A DNA stretch of 64,000 nucleotides from Ignavibacteria bacterium (GTDB lineage: Bacteria; Bacteroidota; Ignavibacteria; OLB7): the NCBI GenBank assembly GCA_020635205.1, contig JACKAE010000003.1:558001-622000 (forward strand). The letters run 5' to 3'. Positions 10,747 through 21,800 of the stretch are shown here, piece by piece (the first letter of the stretch is position 1; each line of letters opens with the position of its first letter). Made by a program: the position numbers and the translations under genes. The notes beneath the pieces were generated by a model. The model had not been told where the DNA came from, ran no database searches, and saw nothing but the letters and a program-made list of their open reading frames with translations.

Positions 10747-10881
10747 AAGTTCTCCTCTTTTATGATGGTTCGTGGATTTGAAGAAACATACGGCACTACA
10801 GACATGTAGAACAAATGAAATGTTACAGAATCGCTACTTTTTTGCCCCTACCACTATTTCAAAACCAACTATTCTCTACAT

Positions 10882-10920
10882 AAAAAACGGGAATAACTGC
10901 GAAAAGCAGTTATTCCCGTT
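10882..10920 (-). terminator. Rho-independent terminator of the 10965-14258 gene
   Basis: A perfect 15-bp stem, AACGGGAATAACTGC (10886-10900) with GCAGTTATTCCCGTT (10906-10920), separated by a 5-base loop. On the minus strand it is followed by a T-run (A-run 10882-10887). Confidence 0.92.
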
Positions 10921-10964
10921 TCTCTATTCGCTGCGTCGGTTATAGCCGACACACCTTCTGTAGG

Positions 10965-13900
10965 TTAACGAACCACTGTTACCGTCCGAGTTACCAAACG
11001 GTCACCTTGGCGCAGTGCACAATAGTACGTACCGCTCGACAAACCGGTGAAGTCAACGCGGAGGGTATGATCCCCCACTCCATACTCACTCTGGTCGAGA
11101 ACCTTTACCAACGCACCTGAAGCATCGTAGAGAGCAAGCTCTACAGTTCCTTCTTGCGCCACAGCAAAGGTAATGTCTGTCAATCCCCGGGCAGGATTCG
11201 GTGCAACAGAACGGAAGGACAATTGATTAGCACTCTCAATTGTTGTTGCGCGCCCCAAATCAACACCAGGAGTTGCCTCTGTTCCAGAAGCACCGTTCGG
11301 ATCGTCTACTTTGATTGTACCAGTTGCCTCTCCACCGAGAGTAACAACCTGCACGCCGTTGGTTGCATTGCTGCCGAACTCAAGCTGTGCGGTTGAGGTT
11401 CCTGCTCCCTGAGGAATGTACGTTACTTCAAAGACTTCAACCTGTCCCGGCTCAATTACGCGACGACGGAGCTGACTTACAACGTAATCATCCTTGTTTG
11501 CACCTGTCACTACTGGATTGTCAAGACGAGCAGGAAGTGTACCAGTGTTGGAAAGAATAATAAAGGTTCGGGCAAGTTCTCCAACCGCAACCTTTGTGTT
11601 TGTAAATGCTGATCCGGGGCTAACGGCGATTGTCCGCGTGCCAGCATAACCGGAAACAGTTGCAATCACAGTGTCGCCATTGTTCAACGCAATCCGAACG
11701 CGTGCTTCGCGGACGCCTGGCAGAGCTGTTGCGTCAGTGATTACCAGAACGAAGCCAAGTTCAACTTGCTGTCCTGGAATAATCACCAATGGCAGTGGTG
11801 GCCAAGGGTTGCTTACATCTGCAATGATCTCGCCGTTTCCTCCCTCAACCTCAATGCCGATCACTTCAACCGTTCCGCCAGAAGTGTTCTCAAGCATCAT
11901 CTTGCCGCTGCTCGAAGCTCCGCCGATCACTGCCGGATTCAACGTTAAGTTGCGGGCTTCCAAGCCAACCTTGCCAAGGCCATACAGATCAAGGTAGTGC
12001 GTTCCACGCTCGGTTACACCCGGAATCAGCAGCGTAGAATCGTTGGTTACCAAGCGAATTGAGGCGCGGCGAGAACCGAACGTTATCGGTGTAAAGGCAA
12101 CGACAATCGAGTCTCCTTGGCCCGGAGCCAGCACGTAATTGTCGCCAGCAACAGTTGTGTTCGTGAAGGCAGAGACAATCTCAAACTCAGTCACGTCGCC
12201 AACGTCGACACGCAACTCTGACTTCGAGATGAGCAGATCGCACTCGCCATCGTTCTGTACCCAGGTCTTGGCAACTTGGCGATCTCTGATCTCAGCCGAT
12301 TTGAACGTGATAGGTTCTGGCAGATCTGCATTGTTTGCTCCGGCCAAGTTCGATCCAACAGCTTTGCCGAATAGATCAAGCGAGAAGAGTCCGTCAACTT
12401 CAACTAACGTTCCATTCTGATCGTACGATCCAACCTCTGCTCCAACAAAATTCTCTGCATTTGTACGAACGAAGATTCGTGCGTAGCGTGAACCTGGGTA
12501 TATCGGCAGATAGCTGAGATAGAAGGTTCTTGATTCGCCCGGAGCAATCGTAACCGGAAGGTTCGGCTGCTGATTCTTCAGGAACGGAACAACACCTGGT
12601 TGCTCTGTGAGCACATAGTCAATTGAACCGAGACGATTACCGAAGGCATCCCGCTGAATTGGATAGCGAGGCGCTCCTTGCCGAATGACTGATTCTGTTG
12701 CGAAAACATCAATATCATTCACCTCAACATTAACTCGGTTCGTGTTCCGGATAGTGACCGGTAATGTCACAATATCACCAACACAAAGGACTGTCTTGTT
12801 GAAGAAGGAAGAACCGGTTGCCGTTGCAGTTCCGTCAACAAAGAATTCTGCCGATGGTCCAACGGCATATCCTGCAAGACTGAACGTCCGCACCTCACCG
12901 TCAGCGTTCACGCGCAGTGTTGCCCTCTGCTCCCCTGTAAACTTCGGCGAGAAGGTAATCACAGGGATTGAGGACTGCCCTGAACTGAGCGAAGCATTTG
13001 TCGTGTTGATACTGTACTGTCCACTCGGATCGATCAACGTGTAGGTTATCAGTGCTGGTGGAGCTGTTTTGCTTGTGCCATTATTCTTGATTGTGATCGG
13101 CGTGAAGTTGCCCGTGTTATTGCGGCTCACTTCGATATCTCGCATCAAAACATCACCGTCGAGCAACTCCAGCGTTCCTCCCTGTGGCACATTCCCAATC
13201 CAAGCGATGCGTGGAACGCCAACCGCAAGGAGGTTATATGAACGTGAGAATCCGTTGTCATCCCGAACTGTGAGGGTTGCCGCACGAGTTCCAATTCCAC
13301 GTGGTGTAAATGTCAACACCGGTGTATAGGATTCCCCATCACCGATTTTTCCACTCGTTGGAGTGATTGCGTACTCAGCAGCGAAAGCTCCCGTTAGTGA
13401 GTAGGTATAGCTACGAGACTCACAGGCACCATTGTTCAAACCCAAAGAGATTGTGTATGGCATAAAGGCGCGGCTTTCGCCAACTGGAGTTTCTTGATCC
13501 ACGATCAGACTGTCACCGTCAGCCATCGCTGTAGTTCCACCCTCAGCAGGACTGCCACTGATCGCGATGTTCAGCTCGCACTTGACTAAGCGATAGAGCG
13601 TGTTTGCTGCGATGGTGGTAACATCAATGTCGATACTGTTGTTTGCTGTAGTGTAGCTCACCGTGGCTGGTGATCCCGGCGTAATGCTGGCAAAGTTCGT
13701 GCTGCTGGTTGCTGCACCAATGGTTGCGGAAACGCCTCCGTTCCCCGGCATGTCAATGTAGAAGAACTCGATGGCGTTTGTCGTCTCATACAACCGAACC
13801 TGGTAGACCCAAGGGCCACCGGTGTTTGTCCAGTACATGGTACGCCACTCAACTGTCAACACTCGATTTGGGGCTGTTCCTGTGGTCTTAAACCGAACAT

Positions 13901-14258
13901 AGCCGTTCGAGGCATACGTTTCAAGGTCATCCCAGAGCGCAGAGAGGACAGGGTATTGTGCCCCCCCATCGAAGGCGTTGCTGAGGTCCGAGTTCGTAGT
14001 GTGTGCCCCCAACTTCATCCACCCATTCGAGCTAACGCTAAATGTAGTGTAGAGGGTTCCATCAAAGTCAAACGAAAAGCCAATGTTATAGGAACCAGCG
14101 GTATAGTCATCTCGGTCAGACGGTAAGGCTTCCGTCGCCCCAGTCATGTCAGTTGCTGTACCTGTTGTTTGTGTAAACTGGTACTCCGACATAGTAGCCC
14201 AGGCACTTGATATACTGCCAAGCAGTATTGCCAAAGCAAATAGAGATAGTCGTTTCAT
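10965..14258 (-). CDS. Giant T9SS cargo protein, choice-of-anchor-D-like paralogue 2
   Basis: The frame is open to 14381, but the start is placed at 14258 because GGAAGG precedes that ATG and the signal peptide MKRLSLFALAILLGSISSAWA begins there, giving about 1097 residues. It has the same layout as its neighbours: an N-terminal domain with TGTAPNRVLTVEWR, then tandem beta-sandwich units (VAFTPITFGSRRASIRLVTNDST, YAGTRTIAVSPGSAFTNTK, VTLGGEATG), then a T9SS sorting domain (VELALYDASGALVKVL ... LSSGTYYCALR). It is closest by eye to the 14879-18193 gene. Exported, surface-located role inferred; no catalytic motif seen. Confidence 0.88.
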   Translation of the reverse strand: MKRLSLFALAILLGSISSAWATMSEYQFTQTTGTATDMTGATEALPSDRDDYTAGSYNIGFSFDFDGTLYTTFSVSSNGWMKLGAHTTNSDLSNAFDGGAQYPVLSALWDDLETYASNGYVRFKTTGTAPNRVLTVEWRTMYWTNTGGPWVYQVRLYETTNAIEFFYIDMPGNGGVSATIGAATSSTNFASITPGSPATVSYTTANNSIDIDVTTIAANTLYRLVKCELNIAISGSPAEGGTTAMADGDSLIVDQETPVGESRAFMPYTISLGLNNGACESRSYTYSLTGAFAAEYAITPTSGKIGDGESYTPVLTFTPRGIGTRAATLTVRDDNGFSRSYNLLAVGVPRIAWIGNVPQGGTLELLDGDVLMRDIEVSRNNTGNFTPITIKNNGTSKTAPPALITYTLIDPSGQYSINTTNASLSSGQSSIPVITFSPKFTGEQRATLRVNADGEVRTFSLAGYAVGPSAEFFVDGTATATGSSFFNKTVLCVGDIVTLPVTIRNTNRVNVEVNDIDVFATESVIRQGAPRYPIQRDAFGNRLGSIDYVLTEQPGVVPFLKNQQPNLPVTIAPGESRTFYLSYLPIYPGSRYARIFVRTNAENFVGAEVGSYDQNGTLVEVDGLFSLDLFGKAVGSNLAGANNADLPEPITFKSAEIRDRQVAKTWVQNDGECDLLISKSELRVDVGDVTEFEIVSAFTNTTVAGDNYVLAPGQGDSIVVAFTPITFGSRRASIRLVTNDSTLLIPGVTERGTHYLDLYGLGKVGLEARNLTLNPAVIGGASSSGKMMLENTSGGTVEVIGIEVEGGNGEIIADVSNPWPPLPLVIIPGQQVELGFVLVITDATALPGVREARVRIALNNGDTVIATVSGYAGTRTIAVSPGSAFTNTKVAVGELARTFIILSNTGTLPARLDNPVVTGANKDDYVVSQLRRRVIEPGQVEVFEVTYIPQGAGTSTAQLEFGSNATNGVQVVTLGGEATGTIKVDDPNGASGTEATPGVDLGRATTIESANQLSFRSVAPNPARGLTDITFAVAQEGTVELALYDASGALVKVLDQSEYGVGDHTLRVDFTGLSSGTYYCALRQGDRLVTRTVTVVR

Positions 14259-14262
14259 ATTT

Positions 14263-14268
14263 CCTTCC
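14263..14268 (-). promoter_or_regulatory. Shine-Dalgarno site that decides the start at 14258
   Basis: GGAAGG on the minus strand, four bases before the ATG that opens a signal peptide. The upstream in-frame ATG at 14381 lacks both. Confidence 0.75.
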
Positions 14269-14341
14269 CTTAAGTAATTATGGATAATGGTTTTCTCTTC
14301 AACCAGATAGCTGCTTGATTGCGCAAAGAATTGAATGAAGC

Positions 14342-14363
14342 GTAAACAAAACATCCTGTTTAC
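14342..14363. promoter_or_regulatory. Inverted repeat, possible operator
   Basis: GTAAACA-8 bases-TGTTTAC lies upstream of the 10965-14258 gene. The symmetric half-sites resemble a dimeric repressor or activator site; no regulator is assigned. Confidence 0.25.
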
Positions 14364-14594
14364 AGTAGGAGGTATGCTCACTGCTATGACATAGAAGACT
14401 TGAATACCGGAAGGAGCAAGACGTTCTCTACAACACAGAAACTATAGTAGTTACCACTGAAGCGAGGGGAACTTCCTCAGTATACATCACATTAATTAGG
14501 GCATTATCAAGAAGCCGAGATTAGCCCAACATTATGATGTAGACAGACTCAGATCTTCATCAGATTGTCACATCAATTCATCATTTTATAAAAG

Positions 14595-14619
14595 AAAAAA
14601 TCATGCCGTCGATGGCATG
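14595..14619 (-). terminator. Second terminator-like hairpin downstream of the 14879 gene
   Basis: CATGCC (14602-14607) / GGCATG (14614-14619), followed on the minus strand by ATTTTTTC (A-run 14595-14600). It lies about 170 bases beyond the first terminator, so it could end a short independent transcript. Confidence 0.5.
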
Positions 14620-14788
14620 CCCCTACACAAGCCTCGCCCGCTACAATGAAACGGAAGCAGCTAAGAAGAATGTAGGGTAACCCGCAAGAGCTAACTTGAG
14701 AAGATTTTTCCTTCTGTGCAAGGAATTATCTGGTGAATGAAACTCCGAAACAGAAGGTACAGAACGAGAACAAAGGGAGAATCTGAGC

Positions 14789-14820
14789 AAAAAAAGCGGG
14801 AAGTCTTTCGACTCCCCGCT
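14789..14820 (-). terminator. Rho-independent terminator of the 14879-18193 gene
   Basis: An 11-bp stem, AGCGGGAAGTC (14795-14805) with GACTCCCCGCT (14810-14820), has one G-U pair in the minus transcript and is followed by seven T. Confidence 0.9.
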
Positions 14821-14878
14821 TCTCCTTGTTGTCTACAATTCAGCATTTCAGATTGAAATGTGCGGATTACCCTGAAGG

Positions 14879-17800
14879 TTAATGTCCAACCTGCAATGTG
14901 CGCGTCACCAGACGATCGTTGAACCGAAGACAACAGTGATAGATACCTGTTGGCAGATCCGAGACATTGATCTCAGAGAGGTACTCTCCCTCTCCCCGCC
15001 AACCTTCTTCAACATTCCGTACAAGTCGCCCTGCACCATCGTATAGAGCAAGGTAGACTTCGCCATCATTGGGAAGTTTGAACCTGAGCGAAACCAATTC
15101 CGTTGCCGGATTTGGAATCACCTGTTGGAAGAGTAGCAACTCGTTCGCCTGATCGGTTGCAGCAGACCGCTCCATACTGATATCTGATCCCGGTTCTGCT
15201 TGCGATGCCCCCGATGGATTGCCTTCCCCCTTCACCGTGCTGCTCGATTCTCCACCCAGAGTTACTACCTGCACGCCGTTCGTTGCGTTGCTTCGAATTT
15301 CCAACTGTGCCGATGAAGCACCACTTCCCAACGGAAGAAAAGTGACTTCCAGAATCTCTGTCTGCCCCGGTTCAATAACGCGGCGTTGTAGAGAACTGAC
15401 TTTGTAGTTTGCTGGGTTCGCGCCACTCAGCGTTGGTGTCTCAAGACGCAACGGAAGTGAACCAGTGTTCGTTAAGGCAACGAAAGAGCGGGCAATTCCA
15501 CCAAGTAACACCTTCGTATTCGTAAAGAGTGCCGGCGGCGTAACAGTCAACACTCGGCTGCCGGCATAGCCACGGACAACGGCAACGGCAGTATCCCCCC
15601 CCTTAATAGCAATGCGAACCGTAGCTGTGCGCGTTCCTGGAACTCCGTTCGGATCGGGATCGAGAACTATACCAAGCTCCAACTGTTGTCCCGGAGGAAG
15701 CACCATCGGCAACGTTGGCCAACGTTTCGCTGCGTCTTCTTTGATCTCTCCATTCCCCCCACTAATCTGGATCCCAACAATCTGCACGTTCCCCCCCGAA
15801 GTGTTCTCCACGAGCAGTTTTCCTGCACTCGATTCAGAACCAATTACCGCAGGATTCAACGTAAGGTCGCGCGTCTCCAAACCAACCCGACCGACACCGT
15901 AGAGATCCATGTAGTAGACACCACGCTCGGAGACACCTGGTAAAATCAGCGTTGAGTCGTTTGTTGCCAGCCGGACTGACGCACGGCGCGAACCAAACGA
16001 CTGTGGCGTGAAGGCAAAGACGATTGAATCACCACGCCCGGAAGGAATTACGTAGTAGTCTCCCACTACTGATGAGTTCGGGAATGTTGAAACGATAGAG
16101 AACTCACTGACATCACCACTAACGATACTCAACGCTGTCCGGGAAATGAGTAGATCGCACGATCCATTGTTATAGACAAAACCGGTTGCCCCCACACTCT
16201 TCCGTACATCTGTCGGTTTGAACTCTACCCCCTTCAACGAAGCACCATCAGATCCTCCAACAACTGCTGCACCAAGTCCACCCCCATAGAGTCCTGCCTG
16301 AATCGTTCCATCAACAGATACACCATTTACATCTTCGTCGTGTGAGTTCAGTCCGTTAGTTGTAAAGTAGATTCGTGCGTTCCGCTTGCCGGGACGAATT
16401 GGCATGATGTTGAGATAGAACGTTCTGGACTGACCTTCCGGCACAACTAATGTGGTAAACGAAGGGTTTGCTGTTCTCGGAATTGTTCCCGGTCCGTTCG
16501 TCAAGAAATAATCAATTGATGGAATCGGTTGTCCGGACTGATCTTTTATCAACGCAAGTTTTGCCCCTTGGCCAATCGTTGTGTCTGCCTCAAAAATTGT
16601 TGCCCCGTTAACGATAAATGGCCCATCTCCTGTATTGCGAGCAATAACTTCTACGGTTCTAACTTCGCTTCCAACGCAAGCATAGGTGTTCCGCATTACT
16701 GAAACTCCTTCGGTTAACTCTTTGCCGTCAACTAAGAGAATACCTGCCGGTGCTGCGTTGAAGGCATTCAGTGTGAACGTCCGGGTTTCACCTTCAGCAG
16801 TGATAATTAGCGTGGCAACTTTTAATCCCGGTGCTCCCACTGCATTGAAGGTAACTTGTGGTGTTGAGTTCTGTCCCGAATTCAACGCTGCACTTGTCGG
16901 CGTTATCGAGTATGCTCCAGTTGGATCAATCAACGTGTAGCTAACCGGAGCCGCAGGCGTTGCCAACGGATCGGCGTTGATATTCCGAATCGTTATCGGC
17001 GTAAAGGTCTCCGATGTTCGGAATGGAACTTTTCGGAAGTTGAGAATGGTATCCCCACTTAACAGATTTGCCGTTCCCCCCTGAGCAACGTTTCCAATCC
17101 AGTTGATTCGAGTCAATCCTTGCCCTTGAAGCAGATATGAGCGATTGAAGCCGTTGTTATCACGCACATTCAAGGTTGCTGTGCGGATTCCAACTCCCTG
17201 CGGAGTGAACGTAACCGTAGGCGTGCTCGACTCCTTCGGTAGAAGAGTTCCGGTTGTGGGACTAATGGCATAGTCGCTGGCATTTGCACCACTAATCGTA
17301 TACGTATAAACACGGTTGGCACAGGCTTCGGCTGCCTGACTGACTGTAAACGGAGTATAGGTTGCCTTGCTTCCACGCATCACTTGGCTGCCAACGAACA
17401 GCGTATCACCATCTATCATCCCTGTGGTTCCCCCTTGTAGCGGGTTTCCTGCAATCAAAATGTTTGGCTTGCATGGGGTGAAGGAAAAGAGTGTGTTTGC
17501 TGCCAGTGCAGTAGTTGCTGTCCCAATGTTTGCCGAGTTGTTGATCGCAGTGCGGCTACTGGTTACCGGCGTTCCAGGTGTTATGCTGATGTAGTCGTTT
17601 GCCGTTGAACTGTTGGCAATTCCAATAGTTGCGGTCGTCGATAGGTCGGACCGCATCTTGATGTAGAGATACTCAATCTTATTGCTGGTCTCGTAGAGGC
17701 GAGCCTGCCAGTTATAAATCTCGTTCTCGGTTCCAAGATTCGAACTGTACGCTCTGGCTCTCCACTCAATAGTCATCACGCGATTCGGTGCAGTTCCCGT

Positions 17801-18193
17801 TAAGCGGTACTTCACGTAGCCGTTAGCGTCGTACACCCCTGTATGCATATCCTCGAAATAGCTCGCAATCATCGGGAGCGATGCGGTGAGGTTGTTCGAA
17901 AAGGTGGTGCTGACAACTGTTGTTCCCAGACGCATTGCACCGTTCGAACTGACGGAGTATTGTGTATAGGTTGTGCCGGCAAAGACGAAGTTGAACCCAA
18001 TGTTCTGCACACCGGAGGAACCATCGTCGACAGCGTTGCCGATAACAGTTGTTGTCCCAGTTGACATATCGGTACGGGTTCCAGTTCCAGTAGTGAAGAC
18101 ATAGTCAGTTATAGCCTGTCCATATCCGACACTGGAAATCAGGAGCATCCCGAACGCAACCAGAAGTGTGGTGTAACGTGTGGTACTCATCAT
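14879..18193 (-). CDS. Giant T9SS cargo protein, choice-of-anchor-D-like paralogue 3
   Basis: The frame is open to 18259. The start is placed at the ATG-ATG at 18193, which opens the signal peptide MMSTTRYTTLLVAFGMLLISSVGYGQ; the Shine-Dalgarno site is weak (GAGAG). About 1104 residues. The N-terminal domain begins ITDYVFTTGTGTRTDMSTG and contains TGTAPNRVMTIEWR. Repeated beta-sandwich units follow (FAFTPQSFGSRRASVRLATNDST, YAGSRVLTVTPPALFTNTK), then a T9SS sorting domain (VYLALYDGAGRLVRNV ... LPTGIYHCCLR). It shares the layout of the neighbouring paralogues, and its upstream region shares a motif with that of the 18801-22250 gene. Surface or secreted protein; function unknown. Confidence 0.87.
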   Translation of the reverse strand: MMSTTRYTTLLVAFGMLLISSVGYGQAITDYVFTTGTGTRTDMSTGTTTVIGNAVDDGSSGVQNIGFNFVFAGTTYTQYSVSSNGAMRLGTTVVSTTFSNNLTASLPMIASYFEDMHTGVYDANGYVKYRLTGTAPNRVMTIEWRARAYSSNLGTENEIYNWQARLYETSNKIEYLYIKMRSDLSTTATIGIANSSTANDYISITPGTPVTSSRTAINNSANIGTATTALAANTLFSFTPCKPNILIAGNPLQGGTTGMIDGDTLFVGSQVMRGSKATYTPFTVSQAAEACANRVYTYTISGANASDYAISPTTGTLLPKESSTPTVTFTPQGVGIRTATLNVRDNNGFNRSYLLQGQGLTRINWIGNVAQGGTANLLSGDTILNFRKVPFRTSETFTPITIRNINADPLATPAAPVSYTLIDPTGAYSITPTSAALNSGQNSTPQVTFNAVGAPGLKVATLIITAEGETRTFTLNAFNAAPAGILLVDGKELTEGVSVMRNTYACVGSEVRTVEVIARNTGDGPFIVNGATIFEADTTIGQGAKLALIKDQSGQPIPSIDYFLTNGPGTIPRTANPSFTTLVVPEGQSRTFYLNIMPIRPGKRNARIYFTTNGLNSHDEDVNGVSVDGTIQAGLYGGGLGAAVVGGSDGASLKGVEFKPTDVRKSVGATGFVYNNGSCDLLISRTALSIVSGDVSEFSIVSTFPNSSVVGDYYVIPSGRGDSIVFAFTPQSFGSRRASVRLATNDSTLILPGVSERGVYYMDLYGVGRVGLETRDLTLNPAVIGSESSAGKLLVENTSGGNVQIVGIQISGGNGEIKEDAAKRWPTLPMVLPPGQQLELGIVLDPDPNGVPGTRTATVRIAIKGGDTAVAVVRGYAGSRVLTVTPPALFTNTKVLLGGIARSFVALTNTGSLPLRLETPTLSGANPANYKVSSLQRRVIEPGQTEILEVTFLPLGSGASSAQLEIRSNATNGVQVVTLGGESSSTVKGEGNPSGASQAEPGSDISMERSAATDQANELLLFQQVIPNPATELVSLRFKLPNDGEVYLALYDGAGRLVRNVEEGWRGEGEYLSEINVSDLPTGIYHCCLRFNDRLVTRTLQVGH

Positions 18194-18521
18194 GTGTTGA
18201 TCTCTCGCGTTAAGACTTTGTATGTACCTGCACAAGATCGCGCGAACTTTGGACGGCACGCTCGATCACGGCAGTGTTTGCTTGTCTAAGGAAGCCTGGA
18301 TGTTTATCCAGATATTAAAAGAGACGAACCCGATCGCATCGGGAAGTGCGTTGTGAAGAGTAACTGCAAGTAATAAGTGTGTGGGAAATCTGTGAAGTTG
18401 TTCTCTTCCACCACCACAAAGCATTCAGATGTTTGCTTTTCTTCGATCGGAATTTGTGGAAGAGTTCCTGTGCCACTTGCAGTTGTGACATGATTGCTAT
18501 CAATTGTCGAGAACACACAAT

Positions 18522-18535
18522 CATACGGAGAGTTT
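18522..18535 (-). promoter_or_regulatory. Shared upstream motif, copy 1
   Basis: CATACGGAGAGTTT on the plus strand (AAACTCTCCGTATG in gene sense), 330 bases upstream of the 18193 start. It recurs at 22533-22546 upstream of the neighbouring paralogue, and the six bases ACACAA precede both copies with a single differing base between. Confidence 0.35.
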
Positions 18536-18713
18536 CCCTTCTCAGGAAGGGAAATCTTCAAGCTTACAAATCATCTGGATCATGTAAGGGAACGTATCTA
18601 AGCGCAAAGCATTCTTTGAAAAAGGGAACAATTCATTTCTCCACTTCCAGTTGCTACGCTCTTCCCTACGCAACATATGTACCCTAATACATTAGCAGCA
18701 CAACAGAGCAATC

Positions 18714-18749
18714 AAAAGGGGCACATCGGATACTTCCGATGTGCCCCTT
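18714..18749 (-). terminator. Rho-independent terminator of the 18801-22250 gene
   Basis: A perfect 15-bp stem, AAGGGGCACATCGGA (18716-18730), loop TACT, TCCGATGTGCCCCTT (18735-18749). On the minus strand a short T-run follows. Confidence 0.88.
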
Positions 18750-18800
18750 ACTTTCAACTCCCAAACGATTTCTCGTTGGGGTTGACCTCGCAATCTCGTT

Positions 18801-21800
18801 CTATTCCACTACCTGGATCACCTTCGTGACCACCTGGTTTCCAGACCGGAGGAGACAGTGGTAGATACCGGTAGAGAAATCCGTTAGGTCGACGTTAACG
18901 CTGTAGATACCGCGGTCGAACTCCTTCTGCACAATCTCCTTCACCATCCGTCCTGAAGCATCGAACAACGTAAGCTCTGTTGCCCCAACAACGGGAACCG
19001 TAAATGAAATCGTCACAACGTCCCGTGCAGGATTCGGCGAAATATCTTCAAACGCTAACTCCGAAATTACGGTCGTCCTGCCAGCACCGATACTCTGCTG
19101 GTTCGCCGAAATCGATGAACCTCCACTCTCGTCCCCCAAAGCAGTCACCGAAGCAGTGCCGAACAACTCAATAAAACTGGAGCCAGCCGTCGCATTGCTT
19201 GCAATCTCGATCTGCGCAGTTGCCGTTCCACTTATTGTTGGGAAGTAGACAACTTCAATGAACTTCGATGCTCCCGGATCAAGATCCATATTCGGCGATG
19301 TGTTCACTTTATAATCGCCTGCTCCAGAACCGGAGAGTGTAATTCCTGAAAGTCTGACCGGGAACGTACCGACGTTCGTGACAATAGCATACTGCCGAAC
19401 GAATGAGCCGATTGCAGCCGGAGTACCTTGAAAGAGTTTGTTCGGCGTTACCTCAATCATCCGCGTTCCAGCAAGCGATGTTACTGGCACTGTCAATACA
19501 TCTCCACCATTTGTTGTCAGACTAAAGGTGATGTTCCTCGTTCCAGTCCGCGTTCCCGGCTGGAACAGCAGGCTGAAGTCGACAGATTCCCCCGGACGAA
19601 CAACCATCGGGAAGGTCGGCCAAGGCTTCGATGGATCGGCTGTGAACTCTGCTGCATCTGCACCTGAAATCGTCGCCGAAGTAATCGTTACGCTCTCGGT
19701 AGATGCGTTGATTGCCTTCACAATCCCTCGTGAAGGATCACTACCAATTACTGCCGGAGCAATCTTCACTGGCTTGATCTCCAAGTAAGCCTTGCCAACT
19801 CCATAGAGATCCAGCGTGTGGATACCACGATCGGTCATCCCCTCAACAACTACAGTCGAATCATTTGTCCGCAACATTACCGATGCGCGACGCGATCCAG
19901 AACGGTTCGGCGTAAAGCGAGCAGAGATTCTACCTGATCCACCCGAAGGAATAATGAAGTCTCCATTCGCGTCAACAGGTGTGTTTGGCAACACCTCGAT
20001 CAACTCGAAGTCGTTAATATCTCCGGCAACAATCCGCAGATCTTTCTGGCTGATCCGCATATCGCAGTCACCAGTGTTGTAGACCATAATCTCCGTTGTT
20101 GAACTTTCATCCACCTTTGCCGAAGGGAAGATCATAGCAAGATTTTTCAGGTTTCCATTCGGGTCACTTGCCAAGTGACTTCCGATACCACGACCAAACA
20201 CATCAATCGGAAGGATTCCTTCTTCCTCAGCAAAGTCGTTCGTGTTTGCTCCCGGCATGTAAGCATCTACATCACGACCAACAAAGTTGACCGCATCGCT
20301 CTGTATGAAAATTCGCCCATATCGTTTCTCTGGCCGCTGTGCAACGAAACCAAGCTGATAGACTCGCTCCTCGCCTGGCATAATTGTGAGCGGGAACTGC
20401 ACCAACGTGTTCGCACTGGCAGGCGCGTTCAATCCGTTGGTCGATAGGAAGTAATCAACCATCGGGATCAACTTGCCATTGGCGTCGAGACGCTGTTTAT
20501 ATGGTGGTGCTCCCGGCTTCACCTCGTTGTCGGTTGTTAGAATATCGAAGCTGTTGATCACAACCGGAACTTTGTTCCCATTCCGAACCTTGAACGTACC
20601 TCCGATGGCACTTTCGCCAACGCACCCAACTTCACCGACAAAGAGCCGTCGCGATGATTCGTTCAAGCGTTCTTGCTCGAAGTAGACATCGAGCACCGGA
20701 GCCACCGAGTATCCACGGATAATAAAGTTCCGAGTCTCACCATCGACAGTAACGGCGAGATATGCTTCCTGATATCCCGTTCCGCGCTGATCCCCTTCCG
20801 GAGTTGGAAACATGATGATCTTCACGTTTCCAGATTCTCCCGGAGTCAACGTGCTGCCGATTGTCTCAAGCGTGCTGTTGACAGCCCAGGCTGTTGTGCC
20901 GCTTCGCTCAAACCCAAGCTGATATTGGTTATGTGGATCATCCAACACAAGTTTCACACTAACGTTTGCAAGTCCTGGTGCTGTCGGTTTAGCGTTGATA
21001 TTGGTGAGAGCAAATGGCGTCAGCGTTGACTTCGTGTTTCGATTTACGTCAATATTCGTCAGCAGAACGTCACCATCACTCATCGAGACAGAACCACCTT
21101 GCGTTACGTTGCCAGCATACCCAACGCGGGTAACACCTTCGGCTTTCAGTGTGTAGGCATAGGTCTGTCCGTTGCTCACGCTCAAAGTCATCGTCGCTGT
21201 CCGCTCACCTACGCCACCCGGCGTAAAGTTGATCGTTGGCTTCATTCCGTCGGTGATTACTGTACCGTTCCCCGGTGACACTGAGTAGTCACTTGCGGCA
21301 GCACCACTGAAGCTAATCGTGTATGTCCACTTTGAACAAGGGCTTGGTGGTAGATCGAAACTGAAGGGTTGGAACCCTTGTGTGTTTCCACGCATCACCT
21401 GTTTACCAACGAAGAGTTGATCTCCACTCTTCATCTCCGAACTTCCCCCTTGTGCAACATTGCCAAGAATCGTGTCGAGGGTTTTATCGCACGGAGCAAA
21501 GTCAAACGTACGGTTCACCGTCATCGGATAGCTGTTGATATACCGGTAGGTATAGTACTGCCCTGATGGGTAGAGGTAGTACTGCGAAATGTCGTTTCCG
21601 TAGACGTTGATGTAACGTGTACTGCTCGCTGCGATACCGATGGTAGCGTAGTAGTTCGTTGTACCAGCCATAGCGCCATACCAATACTCGATCCGGTTCG
21701 AACCCTCGTAGAGCCGGACTTGCCACGTACCACCCGGATAGGAGGTGGACGTACCGTTGAATGAGTAGACATCCAACCACTCGACAACGAGAACCCGGTT

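Larger units (their letters stand above)
14259..14878. other. 620-base intergenic region with two terminators and an inverted repeat
   Basis: It holds a terminator for the upstream gene (14789-14820), a second terminator-like hairpin (14595-14619), and an inverted repeat GTAAACA (14342-14348) / TGTTTAC (14357-14363) about 85 bases upstream of the next start. No credible coding frame was found. Confidence 0.5.
18194..18800. other. 607-base intergenic region upstream of paralogue 3
   Basis: No credible gene. It contains the terminator of the 18801 gene (18714-18749) and sequence blocks shared with the region upstream of 22250: GGAAGTGCGTTG at 18342-18353 and CATACGGAGAGTTT at 18522-18535. Confidence 0.5.

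Noticed and set aside
18304..18561. 85-codon frame on the minus strand upstream of paralogue 3
   Set aside because: It opens with a TTG, has no ribosome site, resembles nothing and lies in the promoter region.
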